Below are positions 46,233 to 55,257 of a stretch of DNA of 64,000 nucleotides, one piece after another. Under the pieces are notes generated by a model. It was not told where the DNA came from. It saw nothing but the letters and a program-made list of their open reading frames with translations, and made no database searches. Where the stretch lies: assembly GCF_017303155.1 (NCBI RefSeq), contig NZ_JAEKJR010000001.1, positions 620,001-684,000 of the forward strand, given 5' to 3'. The stretch comes from Microbulbifer salipaludis (GTDB taxonomy: Bacteria > Pseudomonadota > Gammaproteobacteria > Pseudomonadales > Cellvibrionaceae). The position numbers and the translations under genes are program-made. Within the stretch, counting starts at the first letter, position 1; every line of letters begins with the position of its first letter.

Positions 46233-47248
46233 AGCCGCGGGGCCTCCACGGATTCGATGATCTGGCTCAGCACCGAGTCGGCGGTTTCGCCGTCGATCTC
46301 CATATCCGGGGAGACTGCGACCCGATGGCGCATGACGGGGATGGCCATGGCCTTGATGTCGTCCGGCAGTACGAAGTCGCGCCCCTCCAGCAGCGCGTGC
46401 GCGCGGGCGGCGAGAATCAGGCCGATGCTGGCGCGCGGTCCGGCGGCGCGGCGCAGCTGCGAGGATTCCCGGGTGGCCCGCACCAGGCGCACGGCGTACG
46501 CCAGCACCTGTTGGTCCACCTGGATTTGCGGTACCAGCGTCTGCAGTTGTTGCAGTGCATCGGCGTCAAACACCGGCTGTACCGAGTCCCGCAGGGTGCG
46601 TTCGATGTGACCACCGCTGGCGGCGGCCGCCAGTTGTTCTTCCGCCTGCTGGCTGGGGAAGTCGATCAGGACCTTGAGTAGAAAGCGGTCCAGTTCTGCT
46701 TCTGGCAGCGGATAGGTACCTTCCTGTTCCACCGGGTTCTGGGTGGCCAGTACCATAAACGGCCGGGGCGTCGCATGGGTTTCGCCATCGATGGTCACCT
46801 GCTGTTCCTGCATGACCTCCAGCAGCGCCGCCTGGGTTTTGGCCGGCGCGCGGTTGATTTCGTCCGCCAGCAACAGGTTGGTGAACACCGGGCCGCGGCG
46901 CACTTCAAAGCGGCTCTCCGTCATATGATAAATGGCGTGACCGGTGACATCCGCCGGCATCAGGTCGGGGGTGAACTGGATGCGCCGGAATGCACCGCCG
47001 AAGCCGCGCGCGAGGCTCCGCACCAGCAGGGTTTTGCCGAGCCCGGGTACCCCTTCCAGCAATACGTGGCCGCCGGCGAGCAGCGCAATCAGCACCTGGT
47101 CCACCACCGGTTGCTGGCCGATAACCACCTGGTTGATACGTGCGCGCAAGGTATTGACCTGGTCGCTGGCACGCTGCCAGGGATTGACGTCCGCCGGGCG
47201 GGTATCTGCGTGATGGGCGGGTGTTGTTTCCAGAGTGGTTTCGCTCAT
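46229..47248 (-). CDS. MoxR-family AAA+ ATPase
   Basis: The protein has 339 residues: Walker A [15 protein letters not shown], the MoxR-type [13 protein letters not shown] stretch, Walker B [21 protein letters not shown], sensor I [22 protein letters not shown]-like ([20 protein letters not shown]), and a C-terminal lid domain. It is a cytosolic chaperone-like ATPase that acts on a neighbour, usually the DUF58/VWA protein. It overlaps both neighbours by 4 bp. Confidence 0.95.
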   Translation of the reverse strand: [339 protein letters not shown]

Positions 47249-48636
47249 AAGGCGGCCTCAATGATCTGAATACTGCGCAAGCGCGCGGTAAAGTCTTCCT
47301 GGGTGTGGGGTGCCGGCCCCCACAGGGTGTCGATGATTTCTGCTGCGGCGAGGCCGGTTTTCTCTGCCACCTTCGCAGCAACATACTGCTGTTGCGTGGC
47401 GTCGTACGGCTGGTTTCCGCTGAGCCTTGCGCGCAGCGGCGTGCGTATCTGCTCGAACAGCCGCTCGCCCCGGTTCTGGCGCCAGTAAAACTGTCCGCAG
47501 GCGCGGATGTGCTCCAGCAGGGAGCGCCGCGCGCTCGCGGGCGCCGGTGCCAGCGGCCCGAAGTGCCGGCTGCGGTTGGCGATCCATGCCGCCAGTGCGA
47601 GTAGCCCGGCTACCAGCAGTTCCAGGGCATAGCGCTGAATCAGGGTGCCCAGCGTGTCGAAGCGCGGCCGGGTGATCATTACCAGATCGCGCTCGCCAAC
47701 CAGGTGGGCGAGAAAATAGGCGTGGTCAAATTCCCCGATACGATCGTTTTGCCACAGACTGGCATCGGTCATCAGTGTCAGTCGACCGCGGCCACGCTCG
47801 TAGTACACCAGCGGTGACAGGGTGGGAATATTCTGGAACGCCACCCAGTGCAGTGGCTCCCCGTCCACGTCGACATCGCTGGCCTGGCCCATCATTTCGT
47901 GGGTGAACGCGGTGCGTGGATTGAAATAGAGCGCGTAGCTGGTGCCACCATCACTGGTGAGGTTGATCAGGCGCTCCGGGTCGATATCCGGATTGCGCGG
48001 CTGAGTGTTATGCGACTCGGCATTAGCAGGCGTGGCTTCGGAGGATGCGGCGGTTTGCTGCGATGCGCCGCTGTGTTTGCTTGTGTTATGGTTATTTTCA
48101 TCGCTACCGTGGCTGCGCTGCTCTTCGCGGAGTTTGCGGTTGTGCTCGCGCATGAGTTCACTCACCGTTTTACCCTGCAGTTCACTGGCCTCTTCGCCGA
48201 ACACTTCCCGCAGTTGGCGGTTGAAATAGAGATCCAGGTCCCCTTCGGTAACTCCCAGCCCCAGTGCCTGCAGCAACAGATCCTGCTCGTGGTCGCCGAT
48301 ACCCTGGTGGGCGATGACGATGGCGTGGCCACCGGAATCGATCCAGTCCATGAATTCGCGCAGGCGATCGGCGTTGTAGATCTGGCTGGAGCTGGCGAGA
48401 AACAGGGCGTCGCCGTCATTGAGGGTGGCGAGCACGGAAATGTTGTCGGCGCGGCGATGGTGGATGCCGAGCCGGTCGAGGAAGCGATGGGCAGCGAGAT
48501 ACGGATTACGGCGTGCCTCGGGGCCAAACCCGCGATCCACTTCCTCGGTGTGCCGCTCGAAAAAAACCAGGAACAGGCCACTGGCAACGGCGACCAGCAG
48601 CAGGGTGACGAAGATAGCGAGCCGGCTCAGTTTCAT
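47245..48636 (-). CDS. DUF4350 domain membrane protein
   Basis: The protein has 463 residues. An N-terminal signal-anchor (about 7-25) is followed by the DUF4350 start FGPEARRNPYLAAHRFLDRLGI and GDALFLASSSQIYN, a low-complexity Ser/Ala/His/Asn-rich insert (about 160-215) that is probably disordered, and a second membrane helix near 330-350. The C-terminal cytosolic part is helical. The function is unknown; it is constant in MoxR-DUF58 operons. Confidence 0.85.
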   Translation of the reverse strand: MKLSRLAIFVTLLLVAVASGLFLVFFERHTEEVDRGFGPEARRNPYLAAHRFLDRLGIHHRRADNISVLATLNDGDALFLASSSQIYNADRLREFMDWIDSGGHAIVIAHQGIGDHEQDLLLQALGLGVTEGDLDLYFNRQLREVFGEEASELQGKTVSELMREHNRKLREEQRSHGSDENNHNTSKHSGASQQTAASSEATPANAESHNTQPRNPDIDPERLINLTSDGGTSYALYFNPRTAFTHEMMGQASDVDVDGEPLHWVAFQNIPTLSPLVYYERGRGRLTLMTDASLWQNDRIGEFDHAYFLAHLVGERDLVMITRPRFDTLGTLIQRYALELLVAGLLALAAWIANRSRHFGPLAPAPASARRSLLEHIRACGQFYWRQNRGERLFEQIRTPLRARLSGNQPYDATQQQYVAAKVAEKTGLAAAEIIDTLWGPAPHTQEDFTARLRSIQIIEAAL

Positions 48637-50213
48637 GAGGTTGCCTCCCGCTCACGGAAAACCTGTTGCCACTGCATGCACAGGGATTCCAGTTGCGCAT
48701 GCGCGGGTGGCTGGTGCGCGTAAGCCTGGCGCTGCCAGACGACGGTGAGCTGGCTGAAAAAATGCACCAGGGCGGGCTGCAATCGCGGGTCCTGCCCGGC
48801 CTCATCCCGCACCAGCTGTGCACACTCCGCTTCCGTGTGGTGATCGCGGAAGGCGCAATCGAATTGTGAGATCAGGTTGGACAGGCTGGCGCGGTACAGC
48901 AGCCCCATGGCTTCGCGCTGGTGGCCAGCCTGCCACAGGGTCAGCACCTCGCGGGTCACATCTTCCGGCAGGCTCTCGCGGCGCACATCCAGCCCAAACA
49001 GAGTTTGCGGGCGCGAGCGCTCGGTGATGGATTTCGGTGCACGGTAGCCGAGCAGCGCGCGCAGGTGATCGCGAAAGCGCCATAGCAGGTAGGCCACAAG
49101 GCCGATGGCCGTGATCCACAGCAGCACTTCAATAATACCCGCGAGCATGGGCCAAAACGCGCCCTCGGTGTCAACTTCTTCGCTACCGCCCAGCCCTTCC
49201 AGCCACTCGACAAACGCGATTAACCACTCGGGAATGGGATGCTCGCGGGATTCGAAGGTTTTCAAACGCCAGTGGCTGACCTGCTCGCGCTGGTGAAAAT
49301 CCTCCCCTGCCAGCACCTCGTCGATCACGGCTTCTGCCTGACCCGGAGTGGCGACATCCGCATGCGCTGGCTGGGGTGCGAGCAAGGCGCTTATGCCTGC
49401 CAGGCACACTGCGCAGGCGAGCGATGCCACCGTCGTGGCACGGGCAGTGTGCGCTTTGCGCGGACGTTGCTGTTGTGCGTCGAGACGGGCGCGCAACTTG
49501 CGGAACTGGATTTCGATATCCCAGGCCTCCAGCTCAACGCGCCGGCCGATATACAGCATGAACCCGGCACACACATAAAACGGCGCGACCGCGGCCATCA
49601 CCAGCAGGGTGAGGCCATTGGCGATCCAGGCAGACAGCACACTGTTGTCGCTGACAAGGGGGATCCAGTCGATCTCCAGCTGTGCCGGCAGCATCAGGTA
49701 AAGCAATGCCGCCAGGCCCATCACCAGGATCATTTCCACATGCACACCGACGATATGCAGCCAGCTGGCGCTACTGGCGGTATTGCGGTGCAGCAGGGCG
49801 ATGCGGGTTGCGCGTGTCTTTCCCTGTGCATGCTCCAGTACCGTCACGGGTAAATCGAAGGCGCGGGTAAAGCTGAGCCGTCGCCAGGTCAGCCAGGCAA
49901 GCCAGTCGTGGCGGTTGGCGCTGCCAAACTGTGCCAGCGCCTGGCGGTTACTCATGGGTTCGTTGAACAGCTTGCGGCTTGCCACCAGCAGCGGCAGCCG
50001 CTCAAACGCCGGCTTCAACCACCACACGGCAAAAATTACCCAGTTGGGGCTGTCGGGAAAAATCAGCCCGAGCAGTAAAAACAGGAGCGCGGCTGGCAGT
50101 AGCCAGAGTGCGCTCAACTGCCACCACAGGGGGCGCGCGAGCAGGATGCCCAGATCAACAGATTCCCAGCTGGAACGCGGTCGCGCGCGCACGGCGAGAC
50201 GGTTGAGGTTCAA
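48633..50213 (-). CDS. DUF4129 domain multi-pass membrane protein
   Basis: The protein has 526 residues. Membrane segments lie at about 30-60, 155-175, 190-225, 262-285 and 352-372, with a soluble region between. A C-terminal DUF4129 domain (about 430-526, ALTLWQAGHQREAMGLLYRASL-type: LTLWQAGHQREAMGLLYRA) ends the protein. The start appears to be TTG 50213, overlapping the previous stop (TTGA). A structural membrane role in the MoxR system is inferred only from context. Confidence 0.85.
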   Translation of the reverse strand: MNLNRLAVRARPRSSWESVDLGILLARPLWWQLSALWLLPAALLFLLLGLIFPDSPNWVIFAVWWLKPAFERLPLLVASRKLFNEPMSNRQALAQFGSANRHDWLAWLTWRRLSFTRAFDLPVTVLEHAQGKTRATRIALLHRNTASSASWLHIVGVHVEMILVMGLAALLYLMLPAQLEIDWIPLVSDNSVLSAWIANGLTLLVMAAVAPFYVCAGFMLYIGRRVELEAWDIEIQFRKLRARLDAQQQRPRKAHTARATTVASLACAVCLAGISALLAPQPAHADVATPGQAEAVIDEVLAGEDFHQREQVSHWRLKTFESREHPIPEWLIAFVEWLEGLGGSEEVDTEGAFWPMLAGIIEVLLWITAIGLVAYLLWRFRDHLRALLGYRAPKSITERSRPQTLFGLDVRRESLPEDVTREVLTLWQAGHQREAMGLLYRASLSNLISQFDCAFRDHHTEAECAQLVRDEAGQDPRLQPALVHFFSQLTVVWQRQAYAHQPPAHAQLESLCMQWQQVFREREATS

Positions 50214-51217
50214 GGGCGACCTCCCGCGATGGCAGGGCCGGATGGCCTGGAGCGCCCGGCAAACACGCAGTAGCTAATGACCAGAAGCCAGAAAAAACTC
50301 CCCACCGCGAGCTTCACCGCGATGCTCACCTGGGTGCTCGAGGACCAGAAGGCTTCGAGGAAGGCGGCGATGACCAGCATCAGGAAGGTGCCGTACATGA
50401 TTTTCATTGACTCCCGCGCGGCCCCGCGCAGGGAATCCCGACGGCGCTGGTTGCCGGGGTTGACCAGGGAGTGCCCCAGGTGCAGCCCGGCCGCACCGGC
50501 AAACACGATGGCGGTCAGTTCGAAAGCACCGTGACCGATCACAAACGGATAGAAGGTGGACACAAATCCCACACGGGTGATGTGGCCGAAAATCGCACCG
50601 AGAAATAATCCGTTGAACACCAGGAAAAAGATGGAGCCGAGCCCGAACAGTATGCCTGCGGCAAAGGTACGGAAGGCGATACCGATATTGTTTTTGATAT
50701 AAAAGCCGAACATCTGCAGGTCGGTATCCGATCCGCGTTCGCGCCCCAGTACCCGGTTGGCCGGGTCGTACATGGATTCAATTTGTAGCACCTGCTCCGG
50801 CGACATCACGGTGTAAATCAGTGCGTCGTTGGAGTAGCTGCCGAGTCCCATCACCAGTGCCGGGGCGAGGAACAGTGCGCAGGCGAGCCACACGAAGCGC
50901 GCCTGCTGGCGCAGTGCCTGGGGAAAGCCGGCAAACAGGTAATCGAGCCAGCGGCTGCTGGACACCGATTCCTGCTGGTAGAGCCGCTGGTGGCAGTCCA
51001 TCACCAGTTGGTTGAGGCGCGCAATCAGCTGGCTGGTGTACTGTCGCTCCTTGGCCACCGCCAGCTGCTGGCACAGTCGCCGGTAGCTGGCCGGCAGGTC
51101 GTCTACACGCCCGTCGCTGCCTGTTTCGGTGGCCGTGTTTTTGCGATAGCCGGCCAGGAAATTTTCCAGTTGTTGCCACAGCTGCTGATGGCGCTGCTCG
51201 AAGTCGCGCTGCTTCAC
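50210..51217 (-). CDS. SpoIIM-like multi-pass membrane protein
   Basis: The protein has 335 residues. A helical N-terminal region (1-100) is followed by about six membrane helices with the stage II sporulation M signature: FYIKNNIGIAFRTFAAGILFG in parts (FYIKNNIGIAF, AAGILFGLGS) and FNGLFLGAIFGHI, then GHGAFELTAIVFAGAAGL. The name comes from the Bacillus family; the bacterium need not sporulate. The start is GTG 51217. It is coupled to RDD and DUF4129. Confidence 0.9.
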   Translation of the reverse strand: MKQRDFEQRHQQLWQQLENFLAGYRKNTATETGSDGRVDDLPASYRRLCQQLAVAKERQYTSQLIARLNQLVMDCHQRLYQQESVSSSRWLDYLFAGFPQALRQQARFVWLACALFLAPALVMGLGSYSNDALIYTVMSPEQVLQIESMYDPANRVLGRERGSDTDLQMFGFYIKNNIGIAFRTFAAGILFGLGSIFFLVFNGLFLGAIFGHITRVGFVSTFYPFVIGHGAFELTAIVFAGAAGLHLGHSLVNPGNQRRRDSLRGAARESMKIMYGTFLMLVIAAFLEAFWSSSTQVSIAVKLAVGSFFWLLVISYCVFAGRSRPSGPAIAGGRP

Positions 51218-51996
51218 TGGTCACCTGCCTGTGTTGTTCCGCGCGGCGTAGTTTCTTCCACCGTGCGTGCCCCGAGCAGCCAGCGGCCGATGCCGTGTAG
51301 CCGCTCCAGCCCAGTGATACCCGATCTGCCGGTGAGCGGTTGCAGCAGCTCGGCCAGTTCCTGCTGTCGCGGCTGGCTGAGTGCGCGGTGACGTTCGCAC
51401 AGGCTGACAATGGCCTGTTGATCTTGCAGCTGCAATCCACGGGGTGGCGCCGCGGGTGGCACCGATGGCAAGCCGGACGCCGTCTTCGGCTGCTCCCGAT
51501 AGACCACCAGGGTGCCGGCGGCATGGTCGCCCAGGCGCCGGAAATCCCGGCTGCAGGTCATGCTGATAATGCCGGCGAAATAGCCGAATGGCAGGAAGTC
51601 TGCGAACCGCAGCAGGTTGCGCATGATCGACGGCCCCCAGCCGATGGGGGTGAGGTTATCGTTGATCACCGCGATAGAAAATGCCCGCTTGCCCGGGGTT
51701 TGCCCGCCGCGCAACACCTCGAAAAAAACCGGGTAAAACCATTCCAGCAAAAAGGACACCAGCAGCCACACACCCACACCAGCATCACCCGCAACACTGA
51801 TCGCGATACCGAGAATGATCAGGATCACTGTGCGGTAGAACAGGTCCACGGCGTAGGCGAGTATGCGCGGTAAAGGGCCGGCAACGCGGGTGGTGAGGTC
51901 GATACCTTCTGGTGTCTCGATCTCGTACAGGGTGTCGAGATCACGGATCACGGCAGCGGCGTCGGCGTCGGTTGTGGCTGGAATTGTCTTGTGCAT
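51214..51996 (-). CDS. RDD family membrane protein
   Basis: The protein has 260 residues. The RDD core has GPLPRILAYAVDLFYRTVI (the R and D residues) and GQTPGKRAFSIAVI, with three to four membrane helices in residues 45-160. A soluble C-terminal tail with Pro-rich and helical sections follows. It is the first gene of the coupled operon; 65 bp upstream lies the membrane protein gene at 52062-52814. Confidence 0.9.
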   Translation of the reverse strand: MHKTIPATTDADAAAVIRDLDTLYEIETPEGIDLTTRVAGPLPRILAYAVDLFYRTVILIILGIAISVAGDAGVGVWLLVSFLLEWFYPVFFEVLRGGQTPGKRAFSIAVINDNLTPIGWGPSIMRNLLRFADFLPFGYFAGIISMTCSRDFRRLGDHAAGTLVVYREQPKTASGLPSVPPAAPPRGLQLQDQQAIVSLCERHRALSQPRQQELAELLQPLTGRSGITGLERLHGIGRWLLGARTVEETTPRGTTQAGDQ

Positions 51997-52061
51997 CGGG
52001 CAGGGCTAAGGATTGCGCGGCATAGTCACTGGACACGCCAGTTTCTATGCCGCAGGGAGCA

Positions 52062-52814
52062 TCAGATGTCCGGGGTGGCTTCATGGCCACCAAACATATT
52101 GCGGTACAGGATACCGTACGCAATGCTCAGAGCCGGAATCGCCCAGATCAGGCCAATCAACAGCGCCAGCAAGCCCGCGATATACAGCAGCAGCATCACG
52201 ATAGTAAAGCCAAATACTGGGAACCAGTGTTTGGTGATCGCCTTGCGCGAGGTTTCCAGAGCCTGCCAGGGGCCCATATTCTTGTCCACAATCAGCGGCA
52301 TCATCATCAAATAGCCCACCATCAGGTAGATGCCCGGCAGTACCAGCAGAATAAAACCGATACCGATCAGCAGGTACATCAGGATCATGCCCAGGGCCAG
52401 CGGCAGGATCTTGTCAAAGTGAGCGAAAACCTCGGTGCCGGAGACGGCTTCATTCCGTGCGATTTTCACGCCGATCATGATCATGCCCGCTGCCAGCGGT
52501 GCGGCGGCAACCATAACGATCAGGTCGGACACAATGCTGCCAACGCCCACATTGGTGTCGGGTTCGGTGAGGGACTGCCCGGTAACCAGTGCGGCCACAA
52601 TGGTAATGGCGACCGAAGCCACAAAATACAGCAGCACACCCAACCATACGGTGCCCTTATTGCCCTTGGTCTTGGCCCAGGCCTCACTCAGGGTATCGCC
52701 GATGGCGACCTGGTAATCCCCCGCCAGCGCACCGGCTATCGAACCCATCTCGGGGTTGCCGCCCTGCTCCGCCGCCAGCTCGGATTTTGGCGCGCTGTAA
52801 ATATCACTACTCAT
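52062..52814 (-). CDS. Multi-pass membrane protein, DUF975-like
   Basis: The protein has 250 residues and about five or six long hydrophobic helices (for example LGMILMYLLIGIGFILL and IVMLLLYIAGLLALLIG). The cytosolic N-terminus holds YSAPKSEL, a short motif common in such proteins, and LVLPGIYLMVGYLMMMPLIVDK resembles the DUF975/BPSS1780-like groups. No catalytic residues are evident. It may be co-transcribed with the RDD operon (65-bp gap). Family assignment is tentative. Confidence 0.65.
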   Translation of the reverse strand: MSSDIYSAPKSELAAEQGGNPEMGSIAGALAGDYQVAIGDTLSEAWAKTKGNKGTVWLGVLLYFVASVAITIVAALVTGQSLTEPDTNVGVGSIVSDLIVMVAAAPLAAGMIMIGVKIARNEAVSGTEVFAHFDKILPLALGMILMYLLIGIGFILLVLPGIYLMVGYLMMMPLIVDKNMGPWQALETSRKAITKHWFPVFGFTIVMLLLYIAGLLALLIGLIWAIPALSIAYGILYRNMFGGHEATPDI

Positions 52815-53036
52815 GGTCGAAATTCCTTGAACTAATTTTTACCTTTATTGTTGCCGGTGCTACATCCAGAAACCGGTTTTTCCTGCGATCTGCCGGTTTC
52901 GGCAACAGGATTGGCAACGATAACACAGGCGTAGGGCCTGTTGGCGCCTTAAACCCTTTGGTGTAAGCGTCTGTAATTGCGGGTGCCGCAACGCTACTAT
53001 TGCCTGCTGTTGGCCGATAGCGATGGTAGAAACGGA

Positions 53037-53663
53037 ATGGGAAGGTGGTTATTGCGTGCCGGGTTGACGGTACTGCTGGTGAGCGGCGTATATGCGGCGC
53101 TGCCCTGGTACTCGGCGCACCGGTTGATCGAGGCCGCTCATCACGAAGATACCGCGGCACTGGAGCGCTATGTCGATTTTCCCGTGCTGCGGGCGAACAT
53201 ACGTGCGCGTCTGCAGGCGAAACTGCAGCAATCCATGGGCGAAGACATGCCCCCGGACTTGAGCGGCCTGTTTACGGCCGGCGCCGATCTGCTTCTGGGG
53301 CCGCTGGTGGACCGGCTGATCAGTGCGCAGGGTATTGCCGACTTGATTCAGGGGCAAAAGGACTGGCGCGCGTTTGAGCGGGATCTGGAGCGGGTGTTTG
53401 GCGGCACCAGCCGGCAGCCACAAGCGGCCCCGCCGCAGCGGCGCACGGGGACGGACGAAGACACCACTAACGCTGAGCATGACCATCACTGGCAGCTGCG
53501 CCGCTGGTACTTCAGCGGGCCCAATACCGTGTCGGTAATCTGTGGCAATAAAGTGGATGATACGGGTGTAAAACTGTCACTGCAGCGGAATGGTTGGCGC
53601 TGGCAATTGGTGGATATGGTTTTGATCGATACAGAAAACGGGGAAGTTGAAGAATGGCAATAG
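53037..53663 (+). CDS. DUF2939 domain protein
   Basis: The protein has 208 residues from ATG 53037 (MGRWLLRAGLTVLLV); an upstream in-frame start at 52977 would add a non-conserved tail. An N-terminal membrane helix or signal anchor (about 4-24) leads into the DUF2939 region (HRLIEAAHHEDTAALERYVDFPVLRANI in parts: AHHEDTAALERYVDFPVLR) and a C-terminal beta section ending VDMVLIDTENGE. The function is unknown. The gene overlaps the next by 10 bp, so translation is likely coupled. Confidence 0.75.
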   Translation: MGRWLLRAGLTVLLVSGVYAALPWYSAHRLIEAAHHEDTAALERYVDFPVLRANIRARLQAKLQQSMGEDMPPDLSGLFTAGADLLLGPLVDRLISAQGIADLIQGQKDWRAFERDLERVFGGTSRQPQAAPPQRRTGTDEDTTNAEHDHHWQLRRWYFSGPNTVSVICGNKVDDTGVKLSLQRNGWRWQLVDMVLIDTENGEVEEWQ

Positions 53664-54043
53664 CACTGGAAATGCACGAATCCAAAAACGTCTTCGGCGA
53701 GGCGCTGATTCCCTGTAGCCGCGATCCCCTGACCGGTTTTTTCCGCGACGGTTGCTGCAACACCAATGATCAGGATATGGGGTCGCACACAGTGTGTGTG
53801 GAGGTGACCAAGGACTTCCTGCGGTTTTCCCGCGAGCGTGGCAATGACCTGAGTACGCCGGTGGAGGAGTTCGGCTTTCCCGGCCTGAATCCGGGCGACC
53901 GTTGGTGCCTGTGCGCTGCGCGCTGGCTCGAGGCACAGCAGGCGGACATGGCGCCGCGAGTTTACCTGCAGCGCACCCACCAGCGCGCCCTGGAAATTGT
54001 TCCGTTAGCGCTGCTGCGTCAGTACGCGGTGGACTTGAATTAA
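53654..54043 (+). CDS. DUF2237 family protein
   Basis: The protein has 129 residues with the whole DUF2237 domain: KNVFGEALIPCSRDPLTGFFRDGCC, given in parts as NVFGEALIPCS and TGFFRDGCC, then HTVCVEVTKDFL and GDRWCLCAARWLEA. Several Cys are conserved (CCNT, CLCA), which suggests a metal or redox role, but the function is not known. It overlaps the DUF2939 gene. Confidence 0.9.
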   Translation: MAIALEMHESKNVFGEALIPCSRDPLTGFFRDGCCNTNDQDMGSHTVCVEVTKDFLRFSRERGNDLSTPVEEFGFPGLNPGDRWCLCAARWLEAQQADMAPRVYLQRTHQRALEIVPLALLRQYAVDLN

Positions 54044-54346
54044 ATACGGCCGATGAAGTGGTAAAAAGCGGTGGTGTAACGCTGTCGCGCAGACAAAATG
54101 CCCTGAAGCAAGCCGTCCTGGCCTGCTCAGAGCCAGCCTTTCGGCTGATAACCAACTCACAGGATGAACATTGTTGGCGAGCGCAGTATCCGTACCGGCA
54201 GGCATCCCCGTTAGGGAGGCTTGCCTGCTCAGTAACAAGATTGCGCGTTTATCCGCGGTCAAACAATAGCTCTTTCAAGTCAAAATGGTTGCATTACGCG
54301 AAAATCTGTGACTGGTTTGGGTGTCTCTGTTCAAGGCTCCCGTTAT
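54044..54346. other. Convergent intergenic region with hairpin
   Basis: No gene is supported in these 303 bases. The sequence has an imperfect hairpin GCAGGCA (54198-54204) / TGCCTGC (54222-54228) with TCCC/GGGA inside, between the convergent DUF2237 and PAS-LuxR genes. No T run follows. Confidence 0.45.
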
Positions 54347-55165
54347 TCATGTCGCGTGAAGCACGCCCTTCGATCCTTCGCTGATGTACTGGGAAATCAG
54401 CTGACTGGTGGATTTACAGTTGGCCTTTCGCAGAATATTTTTCCGGTGATTCTTTACCGTATGCGGGGAAATGCTCATGACCCTGGCGATCTCCACGCTG
54501 GTCTTGCCTGCGGCAAGCAGATCCAGGATTTCCCGTTCCCGCCGGGTAAAGTTTGCGTGCAGTTCTGCAGCAGGCTCCGCTTTGGCGAGTACATCCAGAT
54601 TTAAAAAATCCTCACCGCCGCGAAGACTCAGCAATGACACTTTGAAATTATTGTGACTGGCCAGGTGGGAGATATCCGTGTGGATACGGAGCAGCCTGGT
54701 TGGCCTGCCATGATTGTCCTCGGCCAGTACCATCGCCTGATGATTGAACAGGTAGTAGCGTCCCTCGGCGGTCCGCATTCTGGCGGTAAAGGAGACCTTG
54801 TAGTTTTTTATCTGTTGTGGGCCCAGTTTCTTTTCCAGGATCGCCAGTGCGGTTTTTTCTGCCTGTGTCGCAAACGTCCTATCCTGCGGATGCACTCGAT
54901 CGAGAATGGCCTGGAAGGTTACTGCGCGCGGCGCCAGGCCAAGAATGGCCTCGATGGATGGGCTTGCCTGTAGCGGTTGCTGCTGTTTCGACAGGTCGAT
55001 GACGTAGTAAAAAGTACCGCCCGATCCAAACACGGAGGCAACAAACCGGTCGAATTCGCTGCGCTGATGGAGCGTGCCAAAGCGACCGCTGGTGAAGAGC
55101 TCGGGAATTGTCGGCGACGCCTGCTGCGTCGGATTTTTTTCCGGTTGTAAAACGTCGTCTGCCAT
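54347..55165 (-). CDS. PAS-LuxR transcriptional regulator, copy 2
   Basis: The protein has 272 residues from ATG 55165 (MADDVLQPEKNP); the frame is open to 55312 but that part overlaps the neighbour's end and is not conserved. A PAS-like sensor domain (about 45-180: FYYVIDLSKQQ, ILDRVHPQD, RLLRIHTDISHL) is followed by a LuxR-type helix-turn-helix (TRREREILDLLAAGKTSVEIA in parts, then HTVKNHRKNILRKANC). Similar across its full length to the neighbour at 55258-56043. The ligand and targets are unknown. It lies 92 bp downstream of its paralogue. Confidence 0.88.
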   Translation of the reverse strand: MADDVLQPEKNPTQQASPTIPELFTSGRFGTLHQRSEFDRFVASVFGSGGTFYYVIDLSKQQQPLQASPSIEAILGLAPRAVTFQAILDRVHPQDRTFATQAEKTALAILEKKLGPQQIKNYKVSFTARMRTAEGRYYLFNHQAMVLAEDNHGRPTRLLRIHTDISHLASHNNFKVSLLSLRGGEDFLNLDVLAKAEPAAELHANFTRREREILDLLAAGKTSVEIARVMSISPHTVKNHRKNILRKANCKSTSQLISQYISEGSKGVLHAT

Positions 55166-55257
55166 TTGGCCAGCCCCAATCGTTACATCGTTATTGCCTG
55201 TGTCGGCTTTTTTATTGTCAGGGTACGAATCTATCGGTAACCCGTGGTTTGCACAGG

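Noticed and set aside
50210..51217. Sporulation
   Set aside because: SpoIIM-like proteins occur widely in non-sporulating bacteria inside MoxR operons; no other sporulation gene is seen.
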